Part shown: positions 56,884 to 64,000 of the stretch, piece after piece
How positions within the stretch are numbered: position 1 is the first letter of the stretch
Layout: every line of letters starts with the position of its first letter
NCBI GenBank assembly: GCA_024509875.1
Contig: JAMPIV010008506.1
Span: forward strand, 101,899 to 165,898
Length of the DNA stretch: 64,000 nucleotides
Source: Oreohelix idahoensis
Lineage: Eukaryota; Mollusca; Gastropoda; Stylommatophora; Oreohelicidae
Direction: 5' to 3'
The notes under the pieces: generated by a model
The model's input: only the letters and a program-made list of their open reading frames with translations
What the model was told of the DNA's origin: nothing
Databases searched by the model: none
Made by a program: the position numbers and the translations under genes

Positions 56884-59166
56884 ATGAGGTCTGATCCGTA
56901 TTTTCTACATCAACCACGCAAGAAGGCCACACTGGCGCTTTCGGTTGAAGATTTCATATACAACGAGTTTCTTGTGCTTTGTTGGACCTTATAGTCATAT
57001 TTCTGAACCCCATAATCATCAGTGTTATCTACAATGACCGCCAGCTGAGACGACAGCCTAGCATCGTCTATATCGTCAATCTTGCCCTAGTGGATTTGTG
57101 TTTTGCAGGAGTGAATTTCACAAATATAATTTTCCATTTTCTTCATATTATGAAAATGTACCCGATTTGCATTATTTTACACGGATATTTTCCCGTCTGC
57201 TTGATAAATGCATCTTTATTGTTCATGTTTACAAATTCTGTGGACAGATTTATCTTCATTCGAATGTCTTTGAAGTATCACTCTATGATGAATTCGAGAA
57301 TTGCCAAACGTGTCGCCATAGCAATCTGGACTTATTCCATTGTGTATCCGCTTTTCCCGTATGTAATTATTGATCATGCTTGGAAGTACAACACCTGCTC
57401 GGACATGACCCAATCTATGGCATATAGGTATTCACACATACCCGTACAAACAATTTTCTTCATCACCATCGTTTTCACACGGTCCTTAAATGTTTGTTCT
57501 CGGTTTTTCGATGTCACGTCAAGAACAAGCCGAAAGAATTGTAGGCACGTCAACCGAAAACGATCAGTTCTTCCATGGAAAGTCTGACGACGAACGTTAC
57601 GTCTTCGCCGACTTTTTGAATATTACATCTGTTTCCCCGACACTAGACACCAATAATCAGAGCATGCACATAACCTTACGAGCACGTAACCCAGTGATGG
57701 ATTCAAACACAGGACGAGACGCAAGACTAGGTCCAAAACGCAGAATCTGATTCTAGAACGGACACGTGTATCTAACCGAAAGAGAGACCAGGACGTCTTT
57801 GCCAGATAACACAAGAGAACACTGAACTACTAATCTCTAATTGCTTTCAGAAGATATTCCCACCAGATTTAACTGAATCACAGCTATCTTTACTTGGAAT
57901 ACAAAGCATCACCACAAGCATGACGCAAGCCTATCTGATGAGAAATCGATAGAAAATTTTAAGTCATATAGCACATTTGCTTGATCTGTCAGGTTAGCTT
58001 AGTCCGCTCTAGACGAGATCTGTAATGTTTTTACACATTAACACTATGGAGTGCTGATCAAAGACAAGAATGTTTCGAAAAAGCAATTCTTCACAGAAGG
58101 GAGCAAACTTTTCTTATACCCACAAAACACTCCTTTTTGTGATTCAGCCCTTCATGATGAAATACTAAAGAACGCTTCGGACATCACCAAGAAAACAAGG
58201 TTTTCCATAGCTACTACAGATTTCCGGAAAAAAACGTGATTACCAAAATTTAACCACAACTTTAGAAGAACAACAAGCTAGAAGGCTTAAAAAGTAGCTC
58301 GTCCAAAAGAAACTTCAGAGCAACCCTACTTTCACAACAAGTAAACGGAAATATGAACATCACAAAAAAAGCGGCTGAATGCGCAGAAGAACCATAAGTA
58401 CAAGTGGACACTTCTTCCATAATCAGTATGGAGTCTTCGTCATCGTTTAGCCATGGAACAACAGATACAACAAACAAACAAATGATAGCGGGGCTTACAA
58501 GCTTTCATAAAGCGAGTAATCTCTGTTTGGATTCTTCCCCATCTGATCTCACAGAAAAGGATTTCAAATACGCTGTTTTGCAAAAGAAGGTACGTAACTC
58601 TTTTTCTGATCAAAGTATCTGCGGCAATCGACTAGTATTGCCTACTCCAGAGAACATTGTCTGCTTTTCTGCCAGCAAAGAGAGCACCTTCAGAACGTCC
58701 GCACAGACCAAATAGGTTGTCTTTACATATTCACAGTCATTTGCCTAATTCAGGCAGTCCCAGATTGTCGTTCAAGTCGAGGAGAAGAGCATACGACCGG
58801 AATATCTCCACTACTACAACAGCTTCAACCTCAAGCATTCCCTTTGGTGCACCTTCATATTCTGGTCGGGACATACGAACATTGAAAATTCTGTTTCTTA
58901 TGTTCTGCGTGTACATAACATTATGGCTGCCAGCTTTTGTAATTCAAGTTCTCAGATATTTCGCCTTTGATGTGAGCTTAGAGATAGCATTGATTGGATA
59001 TACATTTGGCGTTTCAAACTCTGTATTCAACTTTTTTGTGTATCCCATGAGAATTCCGAAACTTCGAGTCAGTTTCAAGCATCTTCTCAGAGTAGCTGTC
59101 TCAGACCTGAAGAAAAATGTTAACTGGGTTTTTTACTATTACGAAGAAAAAAAAATTTATCAATGA
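56884..59166 (+). pseudogene. Rhodopsin-class GPCR, broken in several frames
   Basis: A seven-helix receptor is recognisable but spread over frames. The ATG at 56884 opens a short frame that stops at 56993; from about 56980 a second frame gives TM1 (LIVIFLNPIIISVIYNDRQL), TM2 (IVYIVNLALVDLCFAG), TM3 with DRF in place of DRY (LLFMFTNSVDRFIFI), TM4 and TM5 up to IFFITIVFT. The frame then changes near 57478 and again. 57540-58850 would be a very long, Ser/Thr-rich third intracellular loop, again in several frames. 58860-59100 restores TM6 (LFLMFCVYITLWLPAFVIQV) and TM7 (YTFGVSNSVFNFFVYPM, a weak NPxxY). The ligand is unknown. No introns are apparent, so a frameshifted gene is more likely than a spliced one, but sequencing indels could mimic this. 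Confidence 0.75.
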
Positions 59167-59169
59167 CAA

Positions 59170-59430
59170 TTTTAAAGAAAATTAACGCAGAGAAACAGAA
59201 ACATAATGAACCTCAGGGATTAGAGTTTTCACTCTTTACCTTTGCGGAATTTTGGGATAGGTTTTTGGGCTTTCTTGCAACCCCAGAGAACTTCCCCAGC
59301 TCAGAGGAACGATAAAAGTTTTATATCGCGACTATTTCACTGAGCTGAATTAAATGTTCCCGCGAGGACTATGCAGCGGGCGGTAATACCATGGACAGCT
59401 AAAATGAGTAATGGAGTTGTCCTGAAAGAA
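59170..59430. other. Spacer downstream of GPCR relic
   Basis: No gene or recognised repeat; no clear polyadenylation signal was assigned. Confidence 0.4.
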
Positions 59431-59600
59431 GTCCATGCGCAAAGGAAGCTTATTCCTCATGTTAGAAAGAAGCAATCCATCTTCACTGGGCATTTTATGT
59501 GAAGAAGAAAACTGGAGTATATCATGACAATAGGAAAGGCTGAACGAAAAAGATACAAAGGACAAGAAAGAGAACGAACGAACGAACGAACTTTATTTTC
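59431..59600 (-). repeat. Dispersed repeat, minus-strand copy
   Basis: The reverse complement of 59459-59535 matches 33956-34035 (GATATACTCCAGTTTTCTTC, GAAGATGGATTGCTTC). At its far end is a (GAAC)n run (59572-59591). Confidence 0.65.
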
Positions 59601-60439
59601 AAAGGTTGAGATTTTGGGCACGCAGAGAGAACATACTAGACAGTTTGACATCTTGGCATGGAAAGAATTCAACAAATAGAATTGATAAAATAGTACTTGA
59701 GACTGGAAGTTGTTGACAGACATGATCGCTTACGCTACTAGGCATGGTACTTGATTAGGAGAGGAAGAAGACACGAAATACAATATGTTCACATGGTCTA
59801 CAAAATATCCTTCCGCGTATTCCTGTTTTCGTCTGGTATATGCCTGTTTTTAAATTCCTATATTATAGTTAAAATTTTAATTACGTTGTTTTTCTTGTGT
59901 TTAGAGTCTTCCACGGAACATGCACATGTCTTACTTGGCCGTTTATTGTTTGTTGGACAGTTGGCCTAATACCTTGTCTGTAGTGTTTATGGTGCCAGTC
60001 GCCTTCCGTGCTCCTGTGGTTGTAACTCTCGTATACTCTGATACGTTGTGAGGGAGGTATGTTGATTTTATTATATTGTATCGTTTTCTATTATTTAAAA
60101 AAAAAAAAATTGCAATGGACAATATCTTAAATTGTTTCAAATGTAGCGCTATTTGTTATGTAATTTATTTTTTTTAACAAATTGTATGATTTATTGTACT
60201 CTCTCGGACTGATATTGTGTTGGAGAACTAGAGCGCCTTTTTTAAAAGTATTTTTGTTCTTACCTGTACATCATCTTATTTGTTCTGGGTAGCTTATAAT
60301 GTTTAATTCCTTGTTTCTTCTAGTAATTATAACCATTTATACTACGTTCGTGTAGCTCCCTGGGACAGGTCAATTATCTTCTAAGTACATTCACACTCTA
60401 GCGGGATGTGTGAGGTGTTTTGTGTTCCTCAAGTAACTA
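59601..60439. other. AT-rich spacer, no gene seen
   Basis: Homopolymer runs near 60097-60109; nothing else recognised. Confidence 0.5.
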
Positions 60440-60815
60440 ACCATTAAGGCCTTAAATCCTTACCACCCTGCAGACCCAAACATACGACCAGTCCCTCCAA
60501 TCTAATGGATGGCTTTCTCTGGCCATTGTCTGCAGCGAATGGGAGTAGAAGATCGGATATCACGTACAAGCAATGGCGAAACTAAGAAGTCCAGGGATCA
60601 GACCACCCCGAGGACCGACCCCAGAGTTTCGCGCTGGTGAGGTACAACATTAGACAATCTTTGAAGGTATCGAGGTAACTAGAAATGGAACACGGCCACG
60701 GAGGACGACAAGCCGATAGGATTGACTGGAGCTCCTCACTTATCACAAACCTCAACCTACCTCCACGGTAGAAGGCGAGGAAACGCACTAAGTAAGTTAA
60801 GTAAGTAAGTTACTC
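60440..60815 (+). pseudogene. Indel-ridden copy of the 40036-40710 LINE
   Basis: Follows 40405-40710 base for base with many extra single bases (e.g. CCTTAAATCCTTACCACCCTG against CCTTAAATCCTACCCCCTG; AGGACCGACCCCAGAG against AGGACGACCCAGAG). Ends CTAAGTAAGTTAAGTAAGTA. No frame remains. Confidence 0.85.
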
Positions 60816-63739
60816 CATGGTGAGATTTTTCTGTTGCAGGCTATCTTATTTCGTGTCGTAAATTAGCGAAATAAGTGTGCTGTTGTGTTTTTCCACCAGA
60901 CCATGTTTCCGTAGTCGGGTTTTTCACTGTAACCGAAAATAGCGGAAATTATTGATTTGATTTTACAAATCCCGTACTCCTGGTATTTTGGTTTTGTGTG
61001 CAGCGGAATATACCCGTCTTCAACCCATAAATGGGTTTATAATTTGGGGTATATAGTGTTTACTTAGTCTATTTATATGCAAATTACAATTGCCTGTTTA
61101 TTCCATCGACTGTAAAGTTCTTTGAGTAAATGGAGTAGTTGTTTCTAATATTACCCAGTTAAGTATGCGTCTTTGATTTTATTGTATTTTTCATTCTTAT
61201 GTATCTGCAACTGAAAATTATTTACACACAGTAATTTCTATTAGGGCATCAAGTGGTGGCTCTTTTTAGTTTGGATTTTGGAGTAAACTTATGTTTTTTC
61301 GGATATTGAAACCAATGTGTGGTTATATCATTATCTGTTTTTTGGGTTTTGGTTTATCTTTAATCAATTCTTATCCCATGATCTGGTAACCTTAATATGC
61401 GTTAATTTTTTGTTTTGCGGTAACAAACAAAATTTATCTCTATATGGTATGTAGTTCCCCTGGATAGGTCCAATTTTTAGTACACCTTATTCTTAGCGAT
61501 GGTTAGATTTGTTGGTTCTCAAGTATTCAATGAGTAGTTTTCTGTCTGCTGCTCCATATTTCTTGAGCAATGTTAGAGCGCCATAAATAAGGAGCTTGTT
61601 ATCAGATTATTTCTCCAGAACGTAGTTTCAAAGTAGGGTTTTGTTATAACGAATATTGGAAATACCCCTTTAGAGTGACGATGGCAACATGCTCATGATA
61701 ACCTTGACACTGAATATGTTGAACGTATAAGCTATTTATGGGAAGCTGAATGTACGAATGTAATGAAATTGAATGTATGATGAATGAATGGGGGATAGAA
61801 TAAGAAAAACTTGCGTACAACATCGTTAATTGTTATGGTTTGAAATCCTTACATATAATTTACAATCACACACTGCACTCCGAGCTAACCCGTAGTGCTC
61901 AGCTTATCCGTCACACTCAGCATAATTGTCAAAAAGGGATTATGAAATGCTAAAACTCAGCAAACCTGTAGGCGCGCTAGATTTGTATACAACGATTGGG
62001 ATTGCATCCCTCCTCACTAGTCGTCCTATTCCTGCTAGCCTTTACGTTTTTATGCTAAACTTCCAGCAGTCGTTAGCCCCTTGTTGATTCATCTATTGCC
62101 GTGTCCCGTTCTGTAAAACAGGCGATCATATGGGTTTGTCCTCAAATAATTCTCTCCCGTATTACAGACTCCACTGTCACTAATATGGGTAATGTCTCTT
62201 GTTGACTAGTCTGTCAGCTCTCCTCACTTCTAACATATTACAGCATAGACCAGTAGACAGTATGATCCACAACCAGTTCCTGAAGATGAATCACTAACTT
62301 TCTATGCAGATGTTTTTCCAATTGCATGTCGTAGTGCCCTTGCATTTTTGAACCCTTCCGAAGCATGGATTGAGAGGTCTGGACACATAACTACCCTGGT
62401 TGATGGAGTCACTCAACACAGCACCACTGTGGCTGTATGTAGTAGCTGCCAATTATATCTCCTCCATTCTTATGCTGGAGTTTTGTTGTGTCCTTTTAGC
62501 TACAGGTTCTGTTTCTGCGACGATCCTACCCTTTAACTCGTAGCCGATAAGCCCCATTCTATTTTCTCATCACCATCGTATTACAGACCCATCCAGTATA
62601 CCACAATGGAAGCATCATTCCCAGCAGGAATCATTTACATCAGTTTTGATTGGCTTTATCGCATTGTCTCTAACTCTGCACTACTTCTGTCAATAACAGA
62701 TGGATGACTTCCTGGTTCAGTTTAATTCAGTTACTCACATATGAACTTACTGCCTCAACGTAGAACTAAAAAAATTATACACCCGACTTTACCTCGGTTC
62801 TCACATATCACACTTAAGAAGGTTCATTTTTTTAATGGGGGACCAGATTGAATGTTACTGCTGATTAATGTCTGTAAAGTTAAGACAAGTATTACCTAAC
62901 AGATCACTTCCTTTTAATTCTTTGTAAGTAAGGTAAGATTATCGGCGAAGAAAACAAAATCCCGCATCAATAACTTAATATGCTGTTGACATATCATAGC
63001 CATCCCTAGCCCTCCCCCCCAATTGTAGAACAGGTGTGAATAAATAGAACCTGACATAGGGTGTATATTGTAACACAGCATATATCACAAGATCAAATCC
63101 AATTAATAAATAAATAAAATAGAATCAAAGTCAGAATAAATAAAATATAGAAGTTGTAATATAATTAATATAAAATAATACAATGTATGGTTATAAATAA
63201 GCATGGTCATTTTTGGAAGCAATAAAAATTGTTTTAAAAAAAAAGTAATTTTTAATTGAACAAAAATGAAAAAAAGGTGGAACCACAGAAAGAGCAGAAT
63301 ATTTTATTTCAGCTGAGGAACTCAGCTATTTAATCATTATATATATATTCAGTGCTATTGTTTAATTTAAAATAGTAATACAAAGAATGATCTTTGGTTT
63401 TGAACTGATAATGATCTTATATTAAAAAAAAAAACAAAAAAAAAAACAAATGGAGCTTTCGTAGCATTGGGAAAGTCTTGGAAATCAAAAATGAATCACG
63501 TTCACACAAGTTATCGGAATCTTCATCTCATATGTCAAGACCGCTAATTATGGTTGTTAAAACGGAGAACAACAGACCGACCATGGAACCTAGGCAAATC
63601 TACAACTATTCACAACTTTGGGCCTTGTGCAGATAGCAAGACCCCGGACATACGGAGGGACCAGATTGAGGACAAGACTCTTCGTAGGCGTCACGACCCC
63701 ACGAAAAAAATTAAAAAAAAACCTTTTTTTTTTTTATTT
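60816..63739. other. Long AT-rich spacer, no gene seen
   Basis: Only short ORFs without recognised domains. Poly-A runs near 63424-63446 and 63710-63745. Confidence 0.5.
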
Positions 63740-64000
63740 TTTTTTCATGTCCCATATACCCCTAATCACCCCAACCTCTTTTATTATAAATCCATCCAAT
63801 AGACCCTATCACCCCAACCTCTTCCTACATATAACATTCATCATCCCTATACCCCTAATCACCCAAACCTCTTCATTAGTATTAACTATTATAATCATCC
63901 CCTATAACCCTATTCCCAAAAACCCCTTTCTTTCCTGCATTTAAAAATTCCTTCACCTATACACGCCCTAATCACCCCAACTCTTCATAATTTAAATTCC
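63740..64000. repeat. G-poor stretch with imperfect CCCCTAATCACCCCAACCTCTT repeats
   Basis: The plus strand is almost free of G. ACCCCTAATCACCCCAACCT recurs at about 63766, 63861 (CCCAAACCT) and 63967, and CCTATCACCCCAACCTCTTC at about 63805. A degenerate array that probably continues past the window. Confidence 0.7.

Noticed and set aside
63740..64000. Telomere repeat
   Set aside because: Units are long and degenerate, not TTAGGG/CCCTAA arrays.

Overview
This is eukaryotic nuclear DNA and almost all of it is transposable-element sequence. I see no complete host gene, no rRNA and no tRNA gene. The element families fit a lophotrochozoan and suggest a gastropod mollusc: a Steamer/Mag-type Ty3 element with 183-bp LTRs, Gmr1-type elements, I-type LINEs with an RNase H domain, and dispersed repeat cores I associate with snails and slugs. 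The organism is an inference; no marker gene confirms it.

Layout. 1-1640 holds a decayed Mutator-like transposase (minus strand, running off the left edge). 2140-3340 is a 5'-truncated LINE, and 5932-6223 is a short LINE 3' stub with a 13-bp target duplication. 7030-18279 is a nest. An I-type LINE fragment lies to the left and another RNase H-bearing LINE fragment to the right. Between them sits a Ty3 element (Element A, 7660-17286, minus, identical LTRs, 5-bp target duplication), and a full-length I-type LINE (9881-14841, plus, intact 1284-residue ORF, 11-bp target duplication) is inserted in its pol. 18805-19094 is a fold-back LINE stub and 19813-20009 a pure AT repeat.

20210-29820 is Element B (plus), a young LTR retrotransposon with 1567-bp LTRs. 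Its pol runs protease, integrase, reverse transcriptase, RNase H, so integrase precedes RT as in Gmr1-like elements. It has an extra coiled-coil ORF before gag and a 29-bp tandem duplication that breaks RNase H. Just past it a SINE sits inside a hAT-type MITE, each with an exact target duplication. 30750-41000 contains LINE fragments, a 31-bp and a roughly 40-bp minisatellite, TG, poly-C and AT tracts, and a divergent LTR relic.

42127-51073 is Element C (minus), a second Gmr1-type element with about 2.3-2.4 kb LTRs and a 5-bp target duplication. Its gag-to-integrase ORF is open, but the protease and the catalytic core of integrase are not visible. A third, truncated copy of its LTR lies inverted at 53211-55355. 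Between them is a decayed orphan ORF that seems to carry a small internal inversion. 56884-59166 is a broken rhodopsin-class GPCR gene. The remainder is AT-rich spacer with a few repeat fragments, ending in a G-poor tract.

Two themes stand out. Nested insertions with exact target duplications allow insertions to be ordered in time. There are also two different Gmr1-like LTR elements, one with all domains and one that has lost protease and integrase core. Several single-base breaks fall in homopolymers of otherwise young copies, so sequencing error must be excluded before they are read as decay.
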